Shown here one piece after another: positions 1-8,111 of a stretch of DNA of 64,000 bases. Numbering within the stretch: position 1 is the stretch's first letter; each line of letters begins with the position of its first letter. Source of the stretch: Novosphingobium sp. 28-62-57 (lineage in GTDB: Bacteria > Pseudomonadota > Alphaproteobacteria > Sphingomonadales > Sphingomonadaceae). The stretch spans positions 235,068-299,067 of the forward strand of contig NCGO01000004.1 in assembly GCA_002256985.1 (NCBI GenBank). Reading direction: 5' to 3'. Position numbers and translations under genes: made by a program. The notes under the pieces were generated by a model. It did not search any database. It had not been told where the DNA came from and saw only the letters and a list, made by a program, of their open reading frames with translations.

Positions 1-1
1 C

Positions 2-1132
2 CTCCCGCGGGAAGGCGGATACCTCGTGCGGCTTTATGTCGAACTCGACCAACTGGCCGAGCATGAGCGCGTGGCCGATCGCGGCATGGGCGTGGATGAC
101 ATCATCGGCAAGGCCAAGCGGATCCTCGCGCCCTATAGCCTTGACGTGAAGGAAGTGGTCTGGTGGTCGATCTACGAGATCGGGCACCGCCTGACGGACC
201 GGTTTGACGATGTGCCTGCCGATCAGGCCGCCATACGATCACCGCGCGTCATGCTGGCAGGTGATGCGTGCCATACGCATAGTCCCAAGGCCGGGCAGGG
301 CATGAACGTATCGATGGGCGATGCGTTCAACCTTGGCTGGAAACTGCGGGCCGTGCTGACCGGGCGCGCCGCCCCTGCGCTGCTGCACAGCTATACCGCC
401 GAACGCCGCGCTGCCGCCAAGAGCCTTGTCGATTTCGACCATCGCTGGTCGCGCATGGTCGGAAGCCGGGCAGAGGATGACAGCGAAAACCCGATGCCGC
501 GGGTCCAGCGCGAATTCATCGCCAATGGCGAATTCACGGCCGGACTGACCGTCTGCTATGATCCTTCCGCCTTGATCGGTGCAGGGCAGCATCAGGCCTT
601 GGCACCGGGCTACCCCATCGGCATGCGGTTCCATTCCGCGCCGGTCATCCGGCTGGCTGATGCGATGCCGATGCAGCTTGGCCATGCCATCGATGCCGAT
701 GGGCGCTGGCGTGTCTTTGTGTTCGCCGGACAGGACGATAGGGGGCAACCCGATGCACCAACTGCCCGGCTTTGCCAGTTCCTGGAGACGGCTGAAGCCT
801 CGCCAGTGCGGCGCTTTACCCGGCCAGATGAAGATATCGATGCTGTGATCGATGTCCGCGCCGTGTTCCAGCAGGGCTTTCGCGATCTCGAATTCCCATC
901 GATGCCATCGCTGCTGCGGCCGCACAAAGGCCGGTATGGCCTGTGCGATTATGAGAAAGTGTTCTGCGCGGATCTGAAAAGCGGGGATGATATCTTTGCC
1001 ATGCGGGGGATCGACCGCAGTCAAGGCTGTGCGGTCGTGGTCCGCCCGGACCAATATGTCGCACATGTCCTGCCGCTCGGCGACCATGCTGGAATTGCAG
1101 ACTTTTTCATCGGCATCTTGATGCCTCAGTAA
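2..1132 (+). CDS. FAD-dependent aromatic hydroxylase, C-terminal part (phenol 2-monooxygenase / 3-hydroxybenzoate 4-monooxygenase type)
   Basis: The frame is open from base 2, so the 5' end lies outside the window. The visible part holds the substrate-domain motif PREGGYLVR at its start and the second FAD motif (LAGDACHTHSP, then GQGMNVSMGDAFNLGWKL), as in class A flavin hydroxylases that use NADPH and O2 to hydroxylate phenols. The last roughly 200 residues fit the thioredoxin-like C-terminal domain of the phenol 2-monooxygenase/MobA group. The divergent regulator and the fumarylacetoacetate hydrolase-like gene beyond it suggest an aromatic degradation cluster. The exact substrate cannot be read from the sequence. 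Confidence 0.88.
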   Translation, partial: LPREGGYLVRLYVELDQLAEHERVADRGMGVDDIIGKAKRILAPYSLDVKEVVWWSIYEIGHRLTDRFDDVPADQAAIRSPRVMLAGDACHTHSPKAGQGMNVSMGDAFNLGWKLRAVLTGRAAPALLHSYTAERRAAAKSLVDFDHRWSRMVGSRAEDDSENPMPRVQREFIANGEFTAGLTVCYDPSALIGAGQHQALAPGYPIGMRFHSAPVIRLADAMPMQLGHAIDADGRWRVFVFAGQDDRGQPDAPTARLCQFLETAEASPVRRFTRPDEDIDAVIDVRAVFQQGFRDLEFPSMPSLLRPHKGRYGLCDYEKVFCADLKSGDDIFAMRGIDRSQGCAVVVRPDQYVAHVLPLGDHAGIADFFIGILMPQ

Positions 1133-1160
1133 GCAGGCAGTGCAGTTCTGGGTAGGCAGG

Positions 1161-1886
1161 TCATTCGCCCAGCAGTGAAATACGCACCGCGATCAGATGG
1201 TCCCGGATCAGCCTTGCGGCCTTTTCGGGGTCGCGTTCGGCCAGCGCGTCGACGATCTCGCCGTGCTGGCGGTGATAGGCGGCCCGGCGATCATCGGTCA
1301 CGGTGCGCTGTTTAAGCTTCATCCATTCGGGTTGATGCCGGACGGTGTTGATGGCTTCATAAAGCCCGGCAAGAAGGCCGTTTTTCGCCGATGAAATGAT
1401 GGTCTGGTGCAACTCGCCATCCCATTTTTCGAACGTTGGCACGTCTGGCGCACCGGCGGCATGGGCAATGCAATCGCGCATTTGCATCAAATCGGCGGCG
1501 GTCGCCCGGGTTGCCGCCAGACCCGCTGCCCATGGTTCCAGCACCAGGCGAATCTCCATCACCTCGGACGGGCTCGATCCCAGAACCTGATTCAGCAGCG
1601 ACGTCATCACATTGTTTGACGTGGCAGGCTCAGCCACGAACGAACCGCGCCCGATCTGTCGTACAATCTTGCCATCTTCCTCAAGTTTCTTGAGGCTTTT
1701 GCGCAGCGTATTGCGCGCGACTCCAAGCCGGAGTTCGAGCTCGCGCTCGGTCGGCAAACGGAAACCGGGCTTCCACAGGCCCTGTTCGATATTGCTTTCG
1801 ATGGTTTCAATGATGGCTGCGACGGCATCCGACTTGCGCATTCGCGGGTTGGCGGAGGCGTCTGGCTGGCTAGATATTTGATCCAT
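1161..1886 (-). CDS. GntR-family (FadR subfamily) transcriptional regulator
   Basis: About 241 residues. The N-terminal winged helix-turn-helix (LPTERELELRLGVARNTLRK, then a wing ending GRGSFVAE) is followed by an all-helical FCD ligand domain with the motif EIRLVLEPWAAGLAA. A longer frame reaches 1922 but would start at TTG. I prefer the ATG at 1886, although neither start has a strong Shine-Dalgarno sequence. The gene is divergent from the fumarylacetoacetate hydrolase-like gene. FCD regulators usually repress a neighbouring catabolic operon until a carboxylic-acid ligand binds; that role here is inferred from position. AATGGATCA-type repeats in the intergenic region are candidate operators, one of them overlapping this start codon. 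Confidence 0.9.
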   Translation of the reverse strand: MDQISSQPDASANPRMRKSDAVAAIIETIESNIEQGLWKPGFRLPTERELELRLGVARNTLRKSLKKLEEDGKIVRQIGRGSFVAEPATSNNVMTSLLNQVLGSSPSEVMEIRLVLEPWAAGLAATRATAADLMQMRDCIAHAAGAPDVPTFEKWDGELHQTIISSAKNGLLAGLYEAINTVRHQPEWMKLKQRTVTDDRRAAYHRQHGEIVDALAERDPEKAARLIRDHLIAVRISLLGE

Positions 1887-2044
1887 TTTTAACCCAATAT
1901 GGTGTTTGGAGCGCAGATTCAACCCTAAAATCGTACAAAAGTGCAGAATGGATCACCATTGGAAAGAAAATTCTTGACCCAATTCACCCATAAGCTAGGG
2001 ATTGGGGCAAGCAAGACCGATATTGGATCAATAATGGATCAATA
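1879..2044. promoter_or_regulatory. Candidate operator region with repeated AATGGATCA-like boxes
   Basis: The divergent region contains AATGG-ATCA-CCATT, a perfect 5-bp dyad (1947-1960). It also has two tandem copies of (T/A)TGGATCAATA 11 bp apart (2023-2033 and 2034-2044), and a reverse-complement box TGATCCATT at 1879-1887 over the regulator's start codon. A TTGACC hexamer at 1974-1979 followed 16 bp later by TAGGGA is a weak candidate promoter for the rightward genes. The spacing suits one regulator controlling both directions. Binding by the GntR protein is an inference. Confidence 0.45.
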
Positions 2045-2065
2045 GTGGTTTAGGAGAGGCTGCAC

Positions 2066-2947
2066 ATGAAATTCGCTTCGGTGTCGATCAATGGACGCGT
2101 CGCAGTAGCGGCAATCGCGCCTGAGCAGGATATGGCGTGGCTGGTGGAAGATCTGGTGGGCCAGCCCGTCGGCAGCATGGTTGAACTGATCAAAGCCTAT
2201 GATGTGCTCAAGGATCAGATCACGCCCGGAGGTGATGCGCTGGCCCTGTCGTCCTTGCAGTTGCTGGCACCGATTCCGCTGCCGCCGCGCAACATCATGT
2301 GCGTTGGCAAGAATTACCGCGCGCATGCGCTGGAATTTACCGGAAGCGGGTTTGATTCGAGTGCGAGCAGCGCCGCAGATGCAATCCCCACCTCGCCGAT
2401 CATCTTTACCAAGGCACCCGAAACCGTGATCGCCAGCGGCGATGACATCCTCTACCCGACAGGCCTGAGTGACAGCATCGACTATGAAGCCGAACTCGGC
2501 GTCGTGATCGGCAAAGGCGGGCGCGGCATTTCGAAGGCCGACGTGTTCGATCACGTGTTCGGCTATACGATTATCAACGATATGACCGCGCGTGATTTGC
2601 AGTCGAAGCACAAGCAGTGGTTCATCGGCAAATCGATCGATACTTTCTGCCCCATGGGGCCGTGGCTGGTGACGGCTGACGAGGTCGATGTCACCAATCT
2701 TCAGGTCCAGTGCTGGATCAACGGCGAACTGCGCCAGAATGCGAACACGGCCGATCTGATATTCGATGTGCCGACGCTGATCGAAACGCTGTCGGCCGGT
2801 CTAACCCTGCAGCCGGGAGATGTCATTGCCACCGGCACGCCTGCCGGTGTGGGCATCGGCTTTGATCCGCCCAAATACCTTGCGCGCGGGGATGAGGTGG
2901 CGATTGAAATTACCGGCCTTGGCCGTCTTGTGAACCGGATTGCCTGA
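2066..2947 (+). CDS. Fumarylacetoacetate hydrolase family protein
   Basis: The protein has 293 residues; the ATG follows AGGAGAGG at good spacing. An N-terminal cap segment (about 1-75) precedes the catalytic FAH fold. Recognisable elements are CVGKNYRAHA, the metal-binding acidic residues in DYEAELGVVIGKGG, YTIINDMTARDLQ, and the late GDVIATGTPAGVG. The family hydrolyses or decarboxylates beta-diketo acids and hydrates or isomerises 2-oxo-dienoates in aromatic meta-cleavage and homogentisate pathways. It is the first gene of a tight rightward cluster, 2 bp before the alpha/beta hydrolase. The substrate is not determined, but the context points to cleavage products of a hydroxylated aromatic. 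Confidence 0.9.
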   Translation: MKFASVSINGRVAVAAIAPEQDMAWLVEDLVGQPVGSMVELIKAYDVLKDQITPGGDALALSSLQLLAPIPLPPRNIMCVGKNYRAHALEFTGSGFDSSASSAADAIPTSPIIFTKAPETVIASGDDILYPTGLSDSIDYEAELGVVIGKGGRGISKADVFDHVFGYTIINDMTARDLQSKHKQWFIGKSIDTFCPMGPWLVTADEVDVTNLQVQCWINGELRQNANTADLIFDVPTLIETLSAGLTLQPGDVIATGTPAGVGIGFDPPKYLARGDEVAIEITGLGRLVNRIA

Positions 2948-2949
2948 CC

Positions 2950-3723
2950 ATGGCCGACACACTCGCCTTTGAAATCAGCGGCGCCGGTGATCCGGTGCTG
3001 TTCATCCACGGACTGGGCGGCACGGGCAATGTGTTCGGGCCGCAAGTTGGAGTGCTGTCGCGCTTTTTCACCTGCGTGCGGTTTGATCTGCCCGGTGCGG
3101 GCCAGTCTGCGCTGGGGGCGGTGCGCACCATGGATGATCTGGTGCTGGCAACGCTCAGCGTGCTGGAGCAGGCAGGCATTGACCAGCCGGTTCACATCAT
3201 CGCCCATTCGATGGGGACAGTGGTGGCCCAGCATCTGGCTCTGCGCGCGCCAGAACGGGTGCGGAGCCTCTCGCTGATCGGCCCGGTCCATGCCCCGGCA
3301 GAGGCAGGCCGCAAGGGGCTGCAGGCCCGCGCGGCAACGGCCCGGAACGAGGGCTTGACCGGGATTGCCGATCAGATCGTGGCCGGTGGGACGTCTGCCG
3401 ATACCAAAGCGCATCGGCCCGAGATTGCGGCATTTGTGCGAGAACTGGTGATGCGCCAGCCCGCAGCAGGCTATGCGCAGCACTGCGAAGCGCTGGCGGG
3501 TGTTGAAGCTGCCGATGTCAGCCAGATTGGCGTTCCAGCGCTGCTGATCACAGGCGATGAAGACAACACCTCCCCATCGCCTGCCTGCGCGGCGCTGGCC
3601 AGCAAGTTTCCCGATGCCGAGCTGCTGATCCTTGATCGCACCGGCCACTGGACCACGCTTGAACGCCCCGGTGAAGTCAATCAGGCTCTGGTGAATTTCC
3701 TGTTCGGCCGTGCGTTGGGGTGA
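2950..3723 (+). CDS. Alpha/beta hydrolase (3-oxoadipate enol-lactonase-like)
   Basis: The protein has 257 residues and begins 2 bp after the preceding stop. It shows an HGLGGTG oxyanion segment, nucleophile elbow AHSMGT (Ser near residue 89), an acid in GDEDNTS and the His in RTGHWTT, so the catalytic triad is complete. Overall pattern and length match the PcaD/carboxylesterase group of alpha/beta hydrolases. Coupling to the FAH-like gene suggests consecutive hydrolytic steps in one pathway, with C-C, lactone or ester hydrolysis all possible. Confidence 0.88.
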   Translation: MADTLAFEISGAGDPVLFIHGLGGTGNVFGPQVGVLSRFFTCVRFDLPGAGQSALGAVRTMDDLVLATLSVLEQAGIDQPVHIIAHSMGTVVAQHLALRAPERVRSLSLIGPVHAPAEAGRKGLQARAATARNEGLTGIADQIVAGGTSADTKAHRPEIAAFVRELVMRQPAAGYAQHCEALAGVEAADVSQIGVPALLITGDEDNTSPSPACAALASKFPDAELLILDRTGHWTTLERPGEVNQALVNFLFGRALG

Positions 3724-3729
3724 GGGCTG

Positions 3730-4104
3730 ATGCACGTTTCGTCCCCCATCTGGCTCAAGGTTTGCGTAACCTGCGATCGCACGGTTCCGACCGGGCCGGG
3801 GCAAAAGGGCCACGGCGCGCAACTGGCGGATTGTATCGAGACTGTCCTGCAGGATCGGGCAGTGGCGGGGAATATCACAATGCGGCGTGTGCCGTGCCTT
3901 TCGGGTTGCAAGCACCCCGGTAACATCGCCGTAGGAGCGATGGGCCGGGCCACTATCCGGTTTCACAACCTCAGGCCGGAAAAGGCCAGGGTTGTTGTCG
4001 AAATGGCAGCGCGATTTCAGGCGCGCGGCGATGGCAGTTGGGACGAAAAGGCCATCCCTGAGGAGTTGAATGACCATTTGGCGGCAGTGATCCATGCGCA
4101 TTGA
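3730..4104 (+). CDS. DUF1636 family predicted metal-binding protein
   Basis: A small 124-residue cytoplasmic protein with CVTC near the N-terminus (residues 12-15) and a second pair, CLSGCKHP, around residues 60-64. This arrangement is characteristic of DUF1636 (COG5469), a thioredoxin-like-ferredoxin-type family thought to bind a metal or Fe-S cluster. It lies 6 bp after the alpha/beta hydrolase and 44 bp before the amidohydrolase, so it is almost certainly cotranscribed. Its role is unknown; supply of a metal to the amidohydrolase or electron transfer to the flavin hydroxylase are guesses. Confidence 0.8.
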   Translation: MHVSSPIWLKVCVTCDRTVPTGPGQKGHGAQLADCIETVLQDRAVAGNITMRRVPCLSGCKHPGNIAVGAMGRATIRFHNLRPEKARVVVEMAARFQARGDGSWDEKAIPEELNDHLAAVIHAH

Positions 4105-4148
4105 GTGAACGCAAACCGCCAAAGCGTCTGCGAGTTGGGAGAGGAAGT

Positions 4149-5426
4149 ATGACTACGACGCTGTTTACGAACGTGAACGTCTTCGATGGTTCGGGTGAGC
4201 ACCCCTATGCGGCCGACGTGCTGGTTGAGGGCAATCGCATTGCCGAAGTTGACCGCAACCCCGGATCGATCGGGCATGAGCCTCATCGTGTCGTCGATGG
4301 CGGCGGGGCCTTGCTCATGTCGGGCCTGTGCGATGCCCACACCCATTTCAGCTGGGTCGATCAACCAAGCCTTGATGCCATCGGCATGATGCCGGTTGAG
4401 GAGCACACGCTGGCTGCGGCCAATTCGGCGCGGATGTACCTCGATATGGGCTATACCATGTGCGTCGGCGCGGCCACGGCCAAGCCGCGCCTTGATGTGG
4501 TGATCCGCAATGCAATCAACGCCGGAACACTGCCCGGCCCGCGCTATCTGGCCGCCAGCTCGGAAATCGCCACCATCGGCGGGCTCGGCGATCTCAACCC
4601 CAGCCATATCGCGGCCTACACCTTTGTCGATGTGATCACCGGGCCGATGGAGATGCGGCGCAGCGTGCGTCGGTTCCTCAAAGAGGGCGTTGATAACATC
4701 AAGCTCAACCTTTCGGGCGAGAATATCACCGGCATGGAGGCCGAGCGTACGCCGATGGCCGATGACGAAGTTCTGGAGGCCGTGACCGAGGCCCGCCGCA
4801 AGCCGGGAACGCGCATCTGCGCCCACGCCCGCTCGGACGAGAGCGTGCTGCAGTGCCTGAAATTCGGCATCGATTTCATCTATCACGCCAGCTACGCCAG
4901 CGATGAGACCATCGCCAAGATTGCGGCGGCCAAGGACAAGCACTTCGTCGCCCCCGGCGTCGCCTGGCTATATCAGACCTGCTACAACGCCTCCGATTGG
5001 GGGATTACGCCCGAAGTCGCGCGCGGGATGGGCTATTTCCGCGAGCTTGATGCCTGCATTTCTGGCATCAAGAAAATGAAGGCCGCGGGCATCCGCGTGC
5101 TTCCGGGCGGCGACTATGGCTTTGCCTGGACCCCGCACGGCACTTACGCCAAGGATCTGGAATACTTCGTCGATCTGTTCGGCTTCACGCCCATGGAGGC
5201 GCTGCTGTCCGCAACCACGCAGGGTGGCGAGGCCATGGCCCGGCCGCACGACCTTGGCCGCATTGCCAAAGGCTATCTGGCCGACATGATCATCGTCGAT
5301 GGTGATCCGCTGGCGGATATCACGGTGCTTCAGGACCGCAATTGCATCGCTGCAGTGATGAAAGATGGCCAGTTCTTCCGGGAACTTGATCCGGCTCGCG
5401 CAATGAAGACGGCCATGGTCACTTAA
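4149..5426 (+). CDS. Metal-dependent amidohydrolase family protein
   Basis: The protein has 425 residues. A longer frame starts at TTG 4101, but the ATG at 4149 has GAGAGGAAGT immediately upstream. Amidohydrolase-superfamily features are the first metal motif DAHTHFSW, a probable bridging Lys in NIKLNLSGE, further His ligands (ICAHARSDE, DFIYHASYA), the Asp in LPGGDYGFAW, and a C-terminal strand resembling imidazolonepropionase/prolidase-like members (GYLADMIIVDGDPLADI). No signal peptide, so cytoplasmic. It probably hydrolyses an amide or cyclic imide/lactam produced in the cluster; the substrate is not predictable. Confidence 0.88.
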   Translation: MTTTLFTNVNVFDGSGEHPYAADVLVEGNRIAEVDRNPGSIGHEPHRVVDGGGALLMSGLCDAHTHFSWVDQPSLDAIGMMPVEEHTLAAANSARMYLDMGYTMCVGAATAKPRLDVVIRNAINAGTLPGPRYLAASSEIATIGGLGDLNPSHIAAYTFVDVITGPMEMRRSVRRFLKEGVDNIKLNLSGENITGMEAERTPMADDEVLEAVTEARRKPGTRICAHARSDESVLQCLKFGIDFIYHASYASDETIAKIAAAKDKHFVAPGVAWLYQTCYNASDWGITPEVARGMGYFRELDACISGIKKMKAAGIRVLPGGDYGFAWTPHGTYAKDLEYFVDLFGFTPMEALLSATTQGGEAMARPHDLGRIAKGYLADMIIVDGDPLADITVLQDRNCIAAVMKDGQFFRELDPARAMKTAMVT

Positions 5427-5472
5427 CGCACAGACCCACCACAAAAAGCTGAATTAATGGGAGGACGATATC

Positions 5473-7800
5473 ATGAAATCCAAAAGGATGGCGCTTGCCT
5501 GCGGCACAGCGATTTTTGCCATCAGCGCTCCGGCGCTGGCACAGGAAACACCCGCGGCGTCAGGTCCGGCAACGGAGGCACCGGTTGAGGAGGAACAGGG
5601 CGGAATTCAGGACATCGTTGTGACCGCACAACGCCGTGCTGAAAATCTTCAGAACGTGCCGGTCTCGGTCACGGCCTTCAGCGCCGATGCTGTTTCGACC
5701 GCGCGCATCCAGAACCTCAGCGATCTGGGTTCGCGCATTCCCGGCTTCAGCGTCAACACCTTCTCGCAATCGCGCGCCAACCCCGCCCTGCGCGGCGGGT
5801 CCTCGTCCTTGAGCGCACCGGGCGCTGAACAGGCGATCGGTCTGTTCATCGACGACGTCTATTTCGGCGGCAGCGGCGATTTTGAAGTCGATCTGTTCGA
5901 TGTTGAGCAGATCGAAGTGCTCAAAGGCCCGCAAGGAACGCTGTTTGGCCGCAACACGACCGGTGGCACGATCAACGTCGTGACCAAGACCCCGGATCAG
6001 ACGTTCGAGGCGCAAGGCGAAGTTACGCTCGGCAATTACAAGTATTTCCAGGTGCGCGGCTATGTTGCGGGCCCGTTGACCGATACGCTCGCCGCATCGC
6101 TTGCCTTTACCTCAAGCGACCGTGACGGCACTTCGCTCAACCTCACCACCGGCAATCGCGTCGATACCATCAACCGCGCCTCGTTGCGCGGCAAGCTGGC
6201 ATGGGATGCCAGCGATACCGTCAAAGTCGTGCTGGGCCTGGGCTATAGCCGCGCCAACGAAACGGCACCGGCCCGCGACACCATCTTCCCCAATGTGCCG
6301 GTAGAAAATCAGGCGCTGCTGGCCACCGGCTGGGTTCGCGACAATGATCCGCGCATCGTCCAGATGTGGAGCGATGGCAGCTACAAGTCGGAACAGTGGA
6401 CCGCGGCCTTGCGCATTTCCAAGCAGCTGGAAAACGCCGAGCTGCTGTCGCTCACGTCCTACCGCAAGCTCTCCACGCAGCAATCGCCGGTCCCGCTGAC
6501 GGGCACCCCGATCCCGATGTACGATTTTGGCGAACCGCGCGAGCTTGATGCGGTCAGCCAGGAGTTTCGCTACGTTTCGGACTATTCCGGCCCGTTCAAT
6601 TTCGTTGGCGGGGCGTTCTTCTACTACGCCGATGAATCGCGCGATATCAATGGTATTGCCCATTGGGAGCCCAATACCGCAGGCGCCCTGTTTCAGGCCG
6701 GCACCTTCTGCCCGTTGCAGGACCCCAACGATATCGTGGTAACGCCTGCGTGCCGCACCAACTTTGCCTCGCTGTTCGAGCCATCCAATTTCCGGGTCTT
6801 CCAGCGGACCAAGACCAAGAGCGGCTCGGCCTTCTTGCAAGGCACCTACGCGCTGGTGAACAGCCTCAACCTGACGCTTGGCGGCCGCTATACTTATGAC
6901 GAGAAGCGCGCGACCGGCTTCTCCTCGGGCGATCCGGAATTCTTCTGGCATCCGGCAGATATCCGCGTCGATGAGACCGAAGGCTGGGGCCAGTTCACCT
7001 ATCGCGCCGCGCTCGATTGGCAGGTGACCGATGACGTCATGCTCTTCGCCTCGCGCTCAACCGGCTTCCGTAGCGGCGCTTTCGAGCTGACGCAGAGCGA
7101 TCCGGCTCTGTCGAGCGCACCGGTGGGCCCAGAACAGGTCCTGAGCCACGAAATTGGCTTCAAGAGCCGCTTCTGGGATAACAAGATCCAGTTCAACGTC
7201 ACCGCGTTCCACGCCAAATATACCGACCTGCAGTTCTTCGTGAATACCGGCGGCGCAAGCGTCACAACCAACGCCGGTGAAGCGACGGTTAAGGGCATCG
7301 AAATCGATGCGATGGTGGCCCCGGTTGATGGCCTGACCCTGACCGCGGCCTATTCCTACCAGAAGGGCACTTCAAAGGGCATCCCGGCAGCCGCTGAGAT
7401 TGCCGAGGGCACGCCACCTGCCGGAACAATCCCGCACACCGTCGTTCTGGCGGCTGATTATTCGCATGAATTCGCCAATGGCGGCGTCTTCTCGATGCGC
7501 GGGGACTTCACGCACAAGAGCCGCTATGGCTTGGAATTCAACGACATTCCGCAATTTCAGAGCGGCATCCGGTCACTGGTCAACGGCAGCATCGCCTATC
7601 GCTTCCCCAACAAGATGGAAATCCGCGTGTGGGGCAAGAACCTGACCAATGAGAATATCGTGACTTACGGGCAGGACTTCTGGTTCATGTTCTACAGCCT
7701 GCCCACCGCGCTCGCCAATCCGGAGGTCATCACCGAAACCGCGCAGCCGCGCTATGCCGATCCGCGGACCTTCGGGGCCACGTTAAGCTTCAAATTCTGA
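5473..7800 (+). CDS. TonB-dependent outer-membrane receptor
   Basis: The protein has 775 residues; the ATG lies after GGGAGG. There is a signal peptide (cleavage after SAPALAQ), a TonB-box-like stretch near QDIVVTAQRR, a plug domain (NVPVSVTAFSADAV to EVLKGPQGTLFGRNTTGG) and a 22-strand-type barrel ending in a C-terminal Phe (FGATLSFKF), as needed for BAM recognition. Sphingomonads use such receptors for import of aromatic and other bulky substrates. It lies 46 bp downstream of the amidohydrolase, so it is probably the uptake component of that cluster. A hairpin at 7893-7922 may end the transcript. Confidence 0.93.
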   Translation: MKSKRMALACGTAIFAISAPALAQETPAASGPATEAPVEEEQGGIQDIVVTAQRRAENLQNVPVSVTAFSADAVSTARIQNLSDLGSRIPGFSVNTFSQSRANPALRGGSSSLSAPGAEQAIGLFIDDVYFGGSGDFEVDLFDVEQIEVLKGPQGTLFGRNTTGGTINVVTKTPDQTFEAQGEVTLGNYKYFQVRGYVAGPLTDTLAASLAFTSSDRDGTSLNLTTGNRVDTINRASLRGKLAWDASDTVKVVLGLGYSRANETAPARDTIFPNVPVENQALLATGWVRDNDPRIVQMWSDGSYKSEQWTAALRISKQLENAELLSLTSYRKLSTQQSPVPLTGTPIPMYDFGEPRELDAVSQEFRYVSDYSGPFNFVGGAFFYYADESRDINGIAHWEPNTAGALFQAGTFCPLQDPNDIVVTPACRTNFASLFEPSNFRVFQRTKTKSGSAFLQGTYALVNSLNLTLGGRYTYDEKRATGFSSGDPEFFWHPADIRVDETEGWGQFTYRAALDWQVTDDVMLFASRSTGFRSGAFELTQSDPALSSAPVGPEQVLSHEIGFKSRFWDNKIQFNVTAFHAKYTDLQFFVNTGGASVTTNAGEATVKGIEIDAMVAPVDGLTLTAAYSYQKGTSKGIPAAAEIAEGTPPAGTIPHTVVLAADYSHEFANGGVFSMRGDFTHKSRYGLEFNDIPQFQSGIRSLVNGSIAYRFPNKMEIRVWGKNLTNENIVTYGQDFWFMFYSLPTALANPEVITETAQPRYADPRTFGATLSFKF

Positions 7801-8111
7801 CAATCGCACACGGCATCAGCCGCGATTGGAGGGAGCGCTTCGGGTCTGGTCTGACGGTTTCTCCGTCTGATTCCGGAGGCGACTTGGGGGCGAGGGGGCG
7901 ATGCGCATGCGTCGCCCCCTTTGGCGTTCCTGCAATCCGGCGCCTGCGAAAAGGACTTCGCACCGCGAATAGGAAGTTGACTATCAGGAAAAAAAGTTAC
8001 CTCTTAAGATCATTCTGAAATCGTATTGCATTGAGGTTTTCGACGATCCGGCTGCGACACCTTGGGCGGTGCCATTAGCTTGATCGTGCCGGATGGGCTT
8101 GGGAGGAACTT
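7801..8111. other. Intergenic region with terminator and promoter of the PQQ dehydrogenase
   Basis: It holds the hairpin described separately, then a relatively AT-rich stretch (about 7975-8035) that probably carries the promoter of the following gene. TTGACT at 7977-7982 is the only good -35-like hexamer; no convincing -10 at standard spacing was seen. No small gene was found. Confidence 0.5.
7893..7922 (+). terminator. Probable transcription terminator hairpin
   Basis: AGGGGGCGA (7893-7901) and TCGCCCCCT (7912-7920) form a perfect 9-bp stem with a 10-nt loop and continue into TT. The U-tract is short, so efficiency is uncertain. The position after the TonB receptor gene is right for ending that operon. 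Confidence 0.6.

Noticed and set aside
2701-4122. 473-codon frame on the - strand
   Set aside because: Spans three well-supported rightward genes in antisense.
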